A stretch of DNA of 64,000 bases from Arthrobacter sp. HY1533 (GTDB taxonomy: Bacteria; Actinomycetota; Actinomycetes; Actinomycetales; Micrococcaceae), in assembly GCF_027568515.1 (NCBI RefSeq), contig NZ_JANKZF010000001.1, positions 496,001 to 560,000 on the forward strand, read 5' to 3'. Shown here piece after piece: positions 50,612 through 58,739 of this stretch. Made by a program: the position numbers and the translations under genes. Under the pieces are notes generated by a model. The model did no database searches and was not told the DNA's origin. It saw only the letters and a program-made list of their open reading frames with translations. The stretch's first letter is position 1, and each line of letters starts with the position of its first letter.

Positions 50612-53296
50612 ATGTGCGGAATCGCTGGTTATTACGGTTATGGAGAAGACGAATCTCTCCTTCAAGAGATGAACGCGTGCATTGTGCACCGCGGCCCCGA
50701 CGGTGAGGGCATCTACACTCACGGGAACGTGGGGCTGGCCCACCGCCGCCTCTCCATCATCGATGTTGCGCACGGCCAGGAGCCCATGTACAGCGCCGAC
50801 GGTGAAACCGTCCTGATCTACAACGGCGAGGTTTACAACTACCTTGACCTGCGCGCCGAGCTTGAGGCGCTGGGCCGGACCTTCTCCACGAAGTCGGACA
50901 CCGAAGTGGTGCTGCAGTCCTACGAGGAGTGGGGCGACGCCGCCTTTGACAAGTTCAACGGCATGTTTGGCTTTGCCATCCATGACAGGAAGAACAACCG
51001 CCTGGTCCTGGCCCGCGACCACTTCGGCATCAAGCCGCTGTACTACGCCACTGCAGGCACCGCCGAGGCCCCCACGCTGCTGTTCGGCTCGGAAATCAAG
51101 CCCCTGCTGGCCGCCAACAAGATTGAAACCGGCGTCAACGAGCGGATCCTGTACCGCTACCTGCAGTTCCGGATCCACGACGACGAATCCGGCACCTTCT
51201 TCAACGGCGTGCAGAAGCTCATGCCGGGCGAGAAGCTGGTGCTGAACACCGTTGACAGCGAAGCCGGCCCCGCCGGAACCTCCGTGATCAGCAGCTACAC
51301 GCGCTTCAAGGAAGAACTGGCCGAACTGGCCAAGATTGAAACCCCGTACTCCAAGGCCGTCATCGACGAATACCGGGAGCGTTTCACCGAGGGTGTCCGC
51401 CTGCGCCTGCAGTCCGAGGTCCCCGTGGGCACGGCCCTGTCCGGCGGACTGGACTCCTCCGCCGTCGTGGTGACCATCAACAAGCTCATGCAGGAGAAGG
51501 CAGCGGCCACCGATTCCCTCGGTGCCCAGCAGCAGACCTTCTCGGCAGTGTTCCCCAACTCGCTCAATGACGAGGAAAAGTACGCAGACGCCGTGCTGGC
51601 CCGCTGCGAAGGCAACGTCATCAGCCACAAGATCCGCCCGCAGGCCTCCGAATTCGTTGAGGACCTCGAGGACTTTGTGCGCACCATGGAGGAGCCCATC
51701 ATCTCCTCCGGTCCCTACGCCCAGTACCAGGTCATGCGCGAAGCATCCAAGCACGTCACGGTTCTCCTTGACGGCCAGGGCGCCGATGAGATGATGGCCG
51801 GCTACATCCCCTACTACTTCGCATACCTGCGCCAGTTGAAGAAGAACGGGCAGAACGCCAAGCTGGCCAAGGAACTGGTTTCCAGCTCCGACATCCTGTT
51901 CCGCCTGGCCCGGTTCCGCATCCAGGGCGCCCTGACCTTCAAGAAGGCTGCCGGGATCACCCCGCTGCTGAACAAGAAGTTCACGGCCAAGTTCAAGTCC
52001 GAGACGTTCTCCAACATCCCTGACAACCTGAAGCTGCGTCTCATCGACGACCTCTTCCACAAGTCCCTGCCGGCCGTGCTGCGCTACGAGGACAAGAACA
52101 CCATGCGCTTCTCCCTGGAGGGCCGCGTGCCGTTCCTGGACAAGGAAGTGGTGAAGTACCTCTTCAGCCTCTCTGACGAGTCCATCATCAAGGGCGGCTG
52201 GAACAAGCGCATCCTGCGCGACGCCACCCGCGAGCTGCTGCCGGAGATGATCAGCAACCGCCGCAACAAGATCGGCTTCACCACCCCCGAAGCCGAGTGG
52301 TTTGGCCTGATGAAGGAAAAGATCTACGAGATCTTCCTGTCCTCCTCCTTCGGCTCACGGCCCTACTGGAACCAGGACGCCGTGATCTACGCGTTCGAGG
52401 AATACCTCAGCGGCAAGTCCGCCGGATCCACCATGGTGTTCTGGCGCCTGATCAACACCGAGCTGTGGCTGCGCGAGTTCTTTGACCAGCCGGAAGTCAA
52501 GGCCGGCATCGAGGGCAAGAGCGACTACATCCCCAACGCCGACAAGAACCTGGACATCACTGTTCCGGACAACGCCGGCACCTTCCGCCGCTACCCGCTG
52601 CGCACTGAGGTTTTCTACAAGGAAACCGACTTTGACCCCGCAGTCATGACGTACGTCAAGCGCTACTTCGACGGGCTGCCCACTGCCGGCGGCGACCACG
52701 GCGAAGCCACCGCCAACACGCCGTGGTACCTGTTCGTCTCGGAGAAGATCGTGGCCATGACCCAGGGCCGTTCCATCCCGGTCTGGGACATCAAGGTCAG
52801 CAACGCGGCGCGCATCTTCAGCAAGTTCGTCACCCGCAACCCCGGCGGCATTGGCCTGGCCAGCCCCTGGTCCATGCAGTTGGCCATCGACGAGGTGGGC
52901 CTGCCCAAGATCATGTACGCCTCCGCACGCTCCGTGATTGGCAAGCTGCAGGGCAAGTCGGGCGTGTTCTATGAAGTGGTCGGCCACAACATCAACGCGA
53001 TCGACGGCGCTGCCGGCTACCAGGTGGGCACCTCCACCCACTCGGTGAAGTACGCACCCATCGACCCCGACGGCGTGGCAGCGCGCCTGAGCGCCCTGGT
53101 CCGGGCCACTGTCCCGGCCGAGTTCGCTGCGACGTTTGCCGGCACCGCGATCATGGATGCCAACGACCTTGGCGTTGTGGCGCTGGGCCACGACACTCCC
53201 CTGCCCAAGGCTGTCCTGGAGAACATCTTCCGCGACAACCCGCAGGGCCAGACCACCGAGACCACACCCATGTCCTTGGTGTTCACCCAGAAGTAG
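50612..53296 (+). CDS. asnB: Asparagine synthetase B fused to a CofE-like (F420-0:gamma-glutamyl ligase-type) domain
   Basis: 894 residues in one open frame; AsnB is usually 550-650. N-terminal class II glutaminase with Cys2 nucleophile (MCGIAGYYGYGEDES, HRGPDGEGI, LIYNGEVYNYLDLRAELE). The synthetase domain has the PPi loop ALSGGLDSSAVVV near residue 276, and continues to about 640 (MVFWRLINTELWLREFF). A linker leads to about 240 extra residues (657-894): RYPLRTEVFYKETD, WYLFVSEKIVAMTQGRSI, GGIGLASPWSMQLAIDEVGL, GHNINAIDGAAGYQV, AIMDANDLGVVALG, FRDNPQGQTTETTP. These resemble F420-0:gamma-glutamyl ligase (CofE) proteins from recollection of the family, not from a search. The fusion could amidate or glutamylate a substrate; the role is unknown. 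Confidence 0.85.
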   Translation: MCGIAGYYGYGEDESLLQEMNACIVHRGPDGEGIYTHGNVGLAHRRLSIIDVAHGQEPMYSADGETVLIYNGEVYNYLDLRAELEALGRTFSTKSDTEVVLQSYEEWGDAAFDKFNGMFGFAIHDRKNNRLVLARDHFGIKPLYYATAGTAEAPTLLFGSEIKPLLAANKIETGVNERILYRYLQFRIHDDESGTFFNGVQKLMPGEKLVLNTVDSEAGPAGTSVISSYTRFKEELAELAKIETPYSKAVIDEYRERFTEGVRLRLQSEVPVGTALSGGLDSSAVVVTINKLMQEKAAATDSLGAQQQTFSAVFPNSLNDEEKYADAVLARCEGNVISHKIRPQASEFVEDLEDFVRTMEEPIISSGPYAQYQVMREASKHVTVLLDGQGADEMMAGYIPYYFAYLRQLKKNGQNAKLAKELVSSSDILFRLARFRIQGALTFKKAAGITPLLNKKFTAKFKSETFSNIPDNLKLRLIDDLFHKSLPAVLRYEDKNTMRFSLEGRVPFLDKEVVKYLFSLSDESIIKGGWNKRILRDATRELLPEMISNRRNKIGFTTPEAEWFGLMKEKIYEIFLSSSFGSRPYWNQDAVIYAFEEYLSGKSAGSTMVFWRLINTELWLREFFDQPEVKAGIEGKSDYIPNADKNLDITVPDNAGTFRRYPLRTEVFYKETDFDPAVMTYVKRYFDGLPTAGGDHGEATANTPWYLFVSEKIVAMTQGRSIPVWDIKVSNAARIFSKFVTRNPGGIGLASPWSMQLAIDEVGLPKIMYASARSVIGKLQGKSGVFYEVVGHNINAIDGAAGYQVGTSTHSVKYAPIDPDGVAARLSALVRATVPAEFAATFAGTAIMDANDLGVVALGHDTPLPKAVLENIFRDNPQGQTTETTPMSLVFTQK

Positions 53297-53312
53297 CTCC
53301 ACCCAACCAGGC

Positions 53313-53343
53313 ACGACGGCGGAACCTGTGGATCCGCCGTCGT
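53313..53343. terminator. Weak hairpin after the asnB fusion gene
   Basis: acgacggcgga (53313-53323) pairs with 53333-53343 across nine bases. No U tract. The acetyltransferase starts 42 bases later, so read-through is likely. Confidence 0.45.
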
Positions 53344-53384
53344 CCCTGGTTAAGCCCCACCCCACCACAACTGGAAGATTCACC

Positions 53385-54083
53385 ATGGTCACCCTTGCCG
53401 ATTGCCAACGTACGCAGCACGCCTGGTTCAGGGCGCTGGCGGAGGCGACCGGCGGCCGCGCATTCTCAACGCACCGGATGGACTGGGTGTGGCTGCCGGA
53501 GACGCGCGAAATGCTGTGCATGTTCCCCACCGAGATCACCGAGGCGGGACTTGCTCCGGCGCTGGCCGAGGCTGAGCGGCGCGGGGCGGCAATTGTGGGC
53601 GTGTGGATGAACGCCGCCGTGCGCGAGGGCGTGCTGCCGCAATTCCGCTTTGAGCGCGGCTGGCAGCCGTGGTGGATGACCCGGGCGCTGGACGTGGAAT
53701 CGGTGGCCGCCGCGAGCGAGCACGCCGATGACAGGGTGGCGCTGACGGCGGTCAAGGCCGGGCAGGTGTGGCTGGCCACGGCCCGCAGCGGCGAGGAATG
53801 GGCCGGCCGGTCCTACGCGTACCTGCCGCCGGAGCAGGGTGGCAAGCACCTGGCCGGCATCTTTGACATGGTGGTGGCGCCCGAGCACCGCAGGACCGGG
53901 CTGGGCACCGCCCTGCTCAACCGACTCTCCGAGGAGGCGTTCAACGCCGGCGCCGAGCACCTGCTGCTCAACGCCACCCCCGACGGCCAGCGCCTGTACC
54001 GCACCGTCGGCTTCGAACTGATCGGCAAGGGCCAGACCTGGTGGTTCCACCCGCCGGCAGCACAAACCCTCCCTCAGATTTAG
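53385..54083 (+). CDS. GNAT-family N-acetyltransferase
   Basis: 232 residues from ATG 53385 (MVTLADCQRTQHAWFRAL), preceded by GGAAG; the frame continues upstream into asnB and is not used. The C-terminal half has the acetyl-CoA motif FDMVVAPEHRRTGLGTALLN (V-x-P-x-x-R-x-x-G-x-G) and the closing LYRTVGFELIGKGQTWWF. The N-terminal half is Trp-rich and less conserved, possibly a degenerate second GNAT fold. It lies 88 bases after the AsnB fusion in the same direction and may act in the same pathway. Substrate unknown. Confidence 0.85.
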   Translation: MVTLADCQRTQHAWFRALAEATGGRAFSTHRMDWVWLPETREMLCMFPTEITEAGLAPALAEAERRGAAIVGVWMNAAVREGVLPQFRFERGWQPWWMTRALDVESVAAASEHADDRVALTAVKAGQVWLATARSGEEWAGRSYAYLPPEQGGKHLAGIFDMVVAPEHRRTGLGTALLNRLSEEAFNAGAEHLLLNATPDGQRLYRTVGFELIGKGQTWWFHPPAAQTLPQI

Positions 54084-54188
54084 GGGCCCTGGGCCCAACG
54101 CTCCCTCACTTTTGGGGCAGTATTGCCAAACCCTGTCGCAGCAAACGCTGCTTTTTGGCCAACGCTTTCCCGCCAATGGCCTCAAACG

Positions 54189-54230
54189 GGTCGAGCCTGC
54201 CAAGATCAATTGATCTCGACAGGCTCGACC
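54189..54230. repeat. Extragenic palindrome between gnat-type and GAP genes
   Basis: ggtcgagcctg (54189-54199) pairs with 54220-54230; between them agatcaattgatct is itself a palindrome. The sequence tcgacaggctcgacc resembles dispersed extragenic palindromes I have seen in Micrococcales. It can also act as terminator for the convergent genes. Confidence 0.6.
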
Positions 54231-54247
54231 GCCGGGCTGCGTGAGAA

Positions 54248-54922
54248 TCAGAAGCTGCCGATCCCCTTGCCCAGCAATTGCGCGCCGAGAACCAGCATGA
54301 CCACCATCATGATGGTGGCGTTGTTGGCCGTGAGCCAGATCCGGATGTGGTCAAGCATGCCCGCGGCCTTCGCGGGCGCCACCAGGTAGATCACCACAGG
54401 TGCCAGCACGCTGAGCGCGGCAATGACAGTGAAGGCCACCACCGCCAACAACGCAGGCCCGGTGCCCAGTGCCGCATGGCCAATGGAGACTCCGGCGGCA
54501 GCAGCCACCAGCAGGTTCTTCGGGTTCACGGCCGCCAGCAGGAACGCCAGCCCAAGCGCCGAACCAGGATTCATCGTGTCAATGGCCGCCATCCATTTGG
54601 GCAGCTGTGCCACTTCACCCGGCTTGGGACGGGAACGCCACTGCTTCACGGCCAGCAACAACAGGGCCAGGCCGAACAGCATCTGAATGCTGCCCACAAT
54701 GGGCTGTGTACCTGGATCGTCCGCTTTTTCGGGGATGACGCCGGCCAGCAGGGTGAAGACCCCGACAGCCACTGCAATGCCCGCCACCCAGCCTGTCAGA
54801 AACCCCAACCCGAGTGGTTTGGGCCGTGGCGACATCAGCATCAGGATCGTTGCGATGATCGGCACCGGGCTGATGGCAACGGTGACGGCAAAGGGGAGGA
54901 TGTCCCCCAGGACTCCATTCAT
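54248..54922 (-). CDS. GAP-family (Sap/LysE-like) membrane protein
   Basis: 224 residues with six predicted membrane segments. The N-terminus (LPFAVTVAISPVPIIATILM), the LGFLTGWVAGIAVAVGVFTL segment and the central NPKNLLVAAAAGVSIG motif are characteristic of GAP/SfLAP proteins, relatives of the LysE exporter superfamily that in mycobacteria help export sulfolipid and peptidoglycolipid. ATG 54922 follows GGGGGAG. Last gene of the minus-strand accessory run. Confidence 0.85.
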   Translation of the reverse strand: MNGVLGDILPFAVTVAISPVPIIATILMLMSPRPKPLGLGFLTGWVAGIAVAVGVFTLLAGVIPEKADDPGTQPIVGSIQMLFGLALLLLAVKQWRSRPKPGEVAQLPKWMAAIDTMNPGSALGLAFLLAAVNPKNLLVAAAAGVSIGHAALGTGPALLAVVAFTVIAALSVLAPVVIYLVAPAKAAGMLDHIRIWLTANNATIMMVVMLVLGAQLLGKGIGSF

Positions 54923-54966
54923 GGTCTCCCCCTATTTTTCTGCTGGCCAGGGACGGCGGGGCATGT

Positions 54967-55383
54967 TTAGCAAGTCAGCCCGGATTCAACCTTGTCCTGG
55001 GCTGCCTTTACATTGGCCAGGCTGTCTTCCAAGGCAACTTTTGCCTCCGGCACAGTCAGGTTGTCATCGAGTCCCGACACGGCATCGTCCAAGTCCTTCC
55101 ATGCCGTTTCCAAGGCCTTGACCTGGTCCGAACCCACCTTGTCCAACTCCTTGTTCAAGTCCGTGTAGGCAGTTTTAACCGTGTCCCGGGCTGCCTTGAT
55201 TTCGGCCAGGGTTGAGGAGGAGTCCAAGGAATTCTGGACACCGGCCACGGCGTCCACAAATGCCGTGTTGGCTTGGCAGGCGGACGCCTTGTTCTCCGAC
55301 GGTGAGCTGCTGCACGCGCCCAGGGACAGGCCCAGGCTTGCGGCAAGGGAAACGGCTGTGATGATCTGGATGGATTTACGCAT
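54967..55383 (-). CDS. Small helical lipoprotein
   Basis: 138 residues. Signal peptide MRKSIQIITAVSLAASLGLS with lipobox LGACSSS, so Cys near residue 24 is expected to be lipidated. The mature part is charged and strongly helical (heptad-like LAEIKAARDTVKTAYTDLNK, LETAWKDLDDAVSGLDDNL, ALEDSLANVKAAQDKVESGL) and ends LTC. ATG 55383 follows CAGGAG. Function not recognised; the pattern suggests an envelope-anchored helical bundle. Confidence 0.85.
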   Translation of the reverse strand: MRKSIQIITAVSLAASLGLSLGACSSSPSENKASACQANTAFVDAVAGVQNSLDSSSTLAEIKAARDTVKTAYTDLNKELDKVGSDQVKALETAWKDLDDAVSGLDDNLTVPEAKVALEDSLANVKAAQDKVESGLTC

Positions 55384-55442
55384 GGTGACTCCTGTTGATT
55401 GCTTGCTTGTACAAAAATGAGGTGTGCGGACTTGCGGCTTTT

Positions 55443-55775
55443 TTAGCCGCCCAGCAACTGGGCCTTGGCTCGTTCAAACTCGGCCGCGTCCAGCAGTCCC
55501 TGTTGCCTGAGTTCCCCCAATTGGGTCAGCTTCCCGACGATGTCGACGGGGGCGGCGGGGGCGGCCGGGGCGGCTTGAACGGGCGCCGGGGCAGCCTGGA
55601 CCGGTGCCTGGACAGGTGGTGCCGGCGGATAGTCCTGGGCGTATGAGGCTGCCGCCCGTTCGTTCTGGCGCCTGGTTACTGCACCTCCCACGGCCGATGC
55701 CGTCCCGGCCACAACGGCTGTCCGCGCAGCCAGCCCCAGCAGGCCAGGCCTTCCAACTCTTCCAATGAAGGGCAT
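55443..55775 (-). CDS. SHOCT-domain protein
   Basis: 110 residues. A hydrophobic Ala/Gly-rich N-terminal segment (GLAARTAVVAGTASAVGGAV) is followed by a low-complexity Pro/Ala/Gln/Val linker with repeated PVQAAPAP-type units. The C-terminal SHOCT motif is IVGKLTQLGELRQQGLLDAA with EFERAKAQLLGG. SHOCT modules are short oligomerisation or recruitment elements. ATG 55775 follows GGGAGGGG. It starts 13 bases after the DUF6325 gene, so the two are one unit. Confidence 0.88.
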   Translation of the reverse strand: MPFIGRVGRPGLLGLAARTAVVAGTASAVGGAVTRRQNERAAASYAQDYPPAPPVQAPVQAAPAPVQAAPAAPAAPVDIVGKLTQLGELRQQGLLDAAEFERAKAQLLGG

Positions 55776-55788
55776 GACCCCTCCCTTC

Positions 55789-56226
55789 CTATGCGTCGGC
55801 CTGGCCGAATTCGTTGATGAAGTTGTTGACGAGTGCTGCCGGTATCCGGGCAGATTCCGTGACCGTGCCGTTGGCGGCAGCCAGGTTGCGGGCCAGATCC
55901 GTGGCCCAGCTCAGTTCCAGTGCCACAAGTGCGACGCCGGCCCCGCCCGCCAAGTCCTGTGCGGCCTCTGTGGCGTCTTCTTCGCCCAGCAGGCCCGGCA
56001 GGGCCATGGTCAGGCCGGCTGCTGCTGCGTCACCGTCCGCCAGCTCTGAAATGCTGTACGAACCATCCGCCGCCCGGCTGGCCAGGACCATGTCCAGCAG
56101 CCGAACCGTGCCGGAGGCTTCAAGTTTCGCCAAGGAGTCCAGCACGCCGGGGCTGGGGGCAGCACCGGGGAATTCCACCGTGAAGATCTCCACGGGTCCG
56201 TAGTCAAAGTTTTCTCGCTCAGCCAT
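55789..56226 (-). CDS. DUF6325-family protein
   Basis: 145 residues of a small acidic cytoplasmic protein. Recognisable parts: NFDYGPVEIFTVEFPGAAPS, SGTVRLLDMVLASRAADGSY, VALVALELSWATDLARNLAA, ARIPAALVNNFINEF. I match it to DUF6325 (related to DUF1269 stress-associated membrane-binding proteins) from memory; no function is established. ATG 56226 overlaps the end of the DUF1254 gene by eight bases, and the SHOCT gene follows, giving a coupled three-gene string. Confidence 0.75.
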   Translation of the reverse strand: MAERENFDYGPVEIFTVEFPGAAPSPGVLDSLAKLEASGTVRLLDMVLASRAADGSYSISELADGDAAAAGLTMALPGLLGEEDATEAAQDLAGGAGVALVALELSWATDLARNLAAANGTVTESARIPAALVNNFINEFGQADA

Positions 56227-57178
56227 GATTCACCGTTACTTCGCTGTTGATGGAGGGGAACTGCCAAGCGCCGTCGAGGACTTCGGCACGGGGTCGGTAC
56301 AGCCGAACCAGGTAATTCCAGCCGTCCATGATCGGCAGTGCGTTGGGTTCGCCGGGCTCCCCGCCGAAGATCACTGTGATGCCGCCGTCGGCGTTGGGGG
56401 TTCCCGTGATGTTGTTGACGCTGTAGGCGCCGTCCGGGTTTTCTTCGAAGTAGCCTTCTGCGTTGTACAGCGAGATGGACCAGAATCCGTCCACGGGAAC
56501 CTCGGCAATGTCCAGGGTGTACCGGCCCACGTCCAAGCCCGGCACCACGTTGAGGTAGCTGGCCTCCGCCTCGGGCAGTCCGCCCCAACCTGCCGCGGTA
56601 CCGATCAGGTGGCGGATGGGGTCCACGTCCTGCTTCCTTCCGAAGCAGCCGTCCAGGCCGGCGAGCCCCTTGGCGAGCTCCAAAAGCGCGGCGCGGGTCG
56701 CGGTGACGGCTTCCTCGTCATAGGGCTCCAGCACAAATGGCCGGTTGCTTGCGCTCGAAAGCACCAATTGGTCCTGCAGGGCGTTGACCTGCGCCACGTC
56801 CTGCGGGTTCTCGGGGTCGACCAGGATGCGTGCGGCCACCATGACATAGTCGGTGCCGAACTCCGCCACGCTCAGGTGATGGCTGCCAGGGGTGTGAAAG
56901 ACCCGGTTGATGAAGTGGTCCTGGTTGACCACCATGACGGAGACATAGCGGTTGCCGACGTCAGGAATGGTCAGTTCCGCACCTTCCGAGATGTCAACGA
57001 CAGCTGCGCTGTAGAGGGTGTCCCGGTTCATCCGGATGATGGGCTGGTCTTCGACGGGAGTGGGAACCTTGCCGTGGCTCCATTCGCCCGTTCCGCCGGC
57101 CTGGTGCACGATCGCCGCAAACATGCGGTCGGATTCTGCCCTGGCAAAGTTTGCTGCGTTGACATGAATTTCAGTCAT
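56219..57178 (-). CDS. DUF1254/DUF1214 domain protein, short form
   Basis: 319 residues from the ATG at 57178 (MTEIHVNAANFARAESDRMF); the frame is open further upstream but lacks family similarity. N-terminal DUF1254 part has PIIRMNRDTLYSAAVVDISE and VSVMVVNQDHFINRVFHTPG. The C-terminal DUF1214 part has PVDGFWSISLYNAEGYFEEN, GAYSVNNITGTPNADGG and WNYLVRLYRPRAEVLDGAWQ. No signal peptide. DUF1254 proteins occur across bacteria without a confirmed activity. It is divergent from a second DUF1254 gene at 57383. Confidence 0.88.
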   Translation of the reverse strand: MTEIHVNAANFARAESDRMFAAIVHQAGGTGEWSHGKVPTPVEDQPIIRMNRDTLYSAAVVDISEGAELTIPDVGNRYVSVMVVNQDHFINRVFHTPGSHHLSVAEFGTDYVMVAARILVDPENPQDVAQVNALQDQLVLSSASNRPFVLEPYDEEAVTATRAALLELAKGLAGLDGCFGRKQDVDPIRHLIGTAAGWGGLPEAEASYLNVVPGLDVGRYTLDIAEVPVDGFWSISLYNAEGYFEENPDGAYSVNNITGTPNADGGITVIFGGEPGEPNALPIMDGWNYLVRLYRPRAEVLDGAWQFPSINSEVTVNHG

Positions 57179-57247
57179 GGGGCTCAAGTGCCTTTCGCTA
57201 GTCAAAAAAGTAACAAGCTCAGCCTTGCCGGAATCCTGACACCGGTC

Positions 57248-57269
57248 ATCATCATTGATTGATGATTTG
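57248..57269. promoter_or_regulatory. Putative operator, site A: ATCATCA-N5-TGATGAT-TTG
   Basis: atcatca (57248-57254) and tgatgat (57260-57266) flank ttgat, followed by ttg. It lies between the two divergent DUF1254 genes. The same arms, spacing and trailing TTG occur at 63559-63580. Confidence 0.65.
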
Positions 57270-57382
57270 GCCCCCCGGCAGCCCCCAACTTGATCAAATT
57301 CGTGGCCATGGGAACCGGCCTGTGGAACTCTCGGAAGAGGAAATTCCGCTCGGACTGTTCCCGCGCCTGACACAAGATAAGG

Positions 57383-58735
57383 ATGAAAATCCCCATGAAT
57401 TCTTTTGACTCTTCGGCCGTTCAAGCCGCCTACGCCTTGGGCATTCCCCTGGTGTTCAACCTCGACCAGGTGCTGCGGTACGTTGAAAGCGGTGTGGGTG
57501 CCAACCCCGCCGCCCCCTTCAATTCATTTAGCCACGCCCGCACGCTGGCCGGCCCCGCAGACACCTTTGTCTCCATCAACAACGACACCCTCTACTCCAT
57601 GGCCCAGCTGGACCTGAGCGCCGGCCCCCTGCTGCTGGAGGTGCCCGACACGGCCGGACGCTACTACGTGCTGCAATTCGTGGACGCCTGGACCAACAAC
57701 TTTGCCTACGTCGGCCAGCGCGCCACAGGCACCGGTGCGGGGAAATTCCTGATCGTCCCGCCAGGGTGGTCGGGCCAGGGACCCGAAGATGCAACGCTCA
57801 TCCAGTCCCCCACACTTGTCGCCTCGATTGTGGGCCGTTGGGCGTGCGAGGGTGAGGCCGACCTTCCCGGGATTCACCGCCTCCAGGACGCCACGAAGCT
57901 GTCCGCGCTCGACGGCGGGTCCCCCGCTGCGGGCATCCCCTCGCCCGGTCCTGAGGTGCCCGACAAGCTGGTTTTTCTGGAGAAGCTCCGTTTGTGGTCC
58001 CAGGCATTCCCGCCAGCCCAGCGGGACCTTTCGGCACTGGACGCCTTGGCACCGCTGGGCATCACCGGCCAGGGCAACAGCCCGTATGCGGGGCTGGACG
58101 AGGGGCGCATCGGCGAATTGGCCCAGGCGTTGCAGGGTGCCCAGGACATGATCCTGGAATTCCTTCGCGGCGGCGGGGTTCCCATGGTCAACGGCTGGCA
58201 GCTGGCATACCACTCCTTTGACTACAACCTGGACTTCTTCGAGGTTGGAACGCTCAATGAACCGCTGTACACCGCCATGGATTCTGCCCAGCGCCCCATT
58301 CTGCGGGCAGCGGCCGCCATTGCCGGTCTCTGGGGAAACCACGCCTACGAGGCCGCCTACGCAGCTGTCTATGTCGACGCCGACGGCCAGCAACTCAACG
58401 GCCAGAACGACTATGTCTTGACGTTTGACCCAACCCCGCCGGTGGGTGCCTTCTGGTCCCTGACCATGTACTCGGTCCCCGACTTCTTCCTGGTGGAGAA
58501 CCCGCTGGCCCGATACTCGGTGGGCGACCGAACCCCCGGCCTGGTCTACGGGGACGACGGTTCACTGCAAATCCACCTCGGCGCCACCGCCCCGAGTGAT
58601 CCAGCGAAACTGGCCAATTGGCTGCCCGCACCTGAGGGTGATTTCCGTCCGCTCCTGCGCATGTATGTGCCGGATGCAGCCGTGATCGACGGCGGCTACC
58701 AGATCCCCGCCATCCACCGAATCGCAAAGGACTAA
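57383..58735 (+). CDS. DUF1254/DUF1214 domain protein, long form
   Basis: 450 residues. N-terminal DUF1254 domain: AYALGIPLVFNLDQVLRYVE, FVSINNDTLYSMAQLDLSAG, YYVLQFVDAWTNNFAYVGQR. Middle helical region with PDKLVFLEKLRLWSQAFPP. C-terminal DUF1214 domain: GAFWSLTMYSVPDFFLVENP, ARYSVGDRTPGLVYGDDGS, LLRMYVPDAAVIDGGYQIP. No signal peptide. ATG 57383 is possible, but AAGGA is better spaced for ATG 57395. The HerA-like gene starts four bases after its stop. The shorter DUF1254 gene is divergent from it. Confidence 0.88.
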   Translation: MKIPMNSFDSSAVQAAYALGIPLVFNLDQVLRYVESGVGANPAAPFNSFSHARTLAGPADTFVSINNDTLYSMAQLDLSAGPLLLEVPDTAGRYYVLQFVDAWTNNFAYVGQRATGTGAGKFLIVPPGWSGQGPEDATLIQSPTLVASIVGRWACEGEADLPGIHRLQDATKLSALDGGSPAAGIPSPGPEVPDKLVFLEKLRLWSQAFPPAQRDLSALDALAPLGITGQGNSPYAGLDEGRIGELAQALQGAQDMILEFLRGGGVPMVNGWQLAYHSFDYNLDFFEVGTLNEPLYTAMDSAQRPILRAAAAIAGLWGNHAYEAAYAAVYVDADGQQLNGQNDYVLTFDPTPPVGAFWSLTMYSVPDFFLVENPLARYSVGDRTPGLVYGDDGSLQIHLGATAPSDPAKLANWLPAPEGDFRPLLRMYVPDAAVIDGGYQIPAIHRIAKD

Positions 58736-58739
58736 CTCC

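Noticed and set aside
50525-52060. 511-codon minus-strand open frame
   Set aside because: Antisense to the asnB fusion. The asnB frame carries catalytic motifs, this one none.
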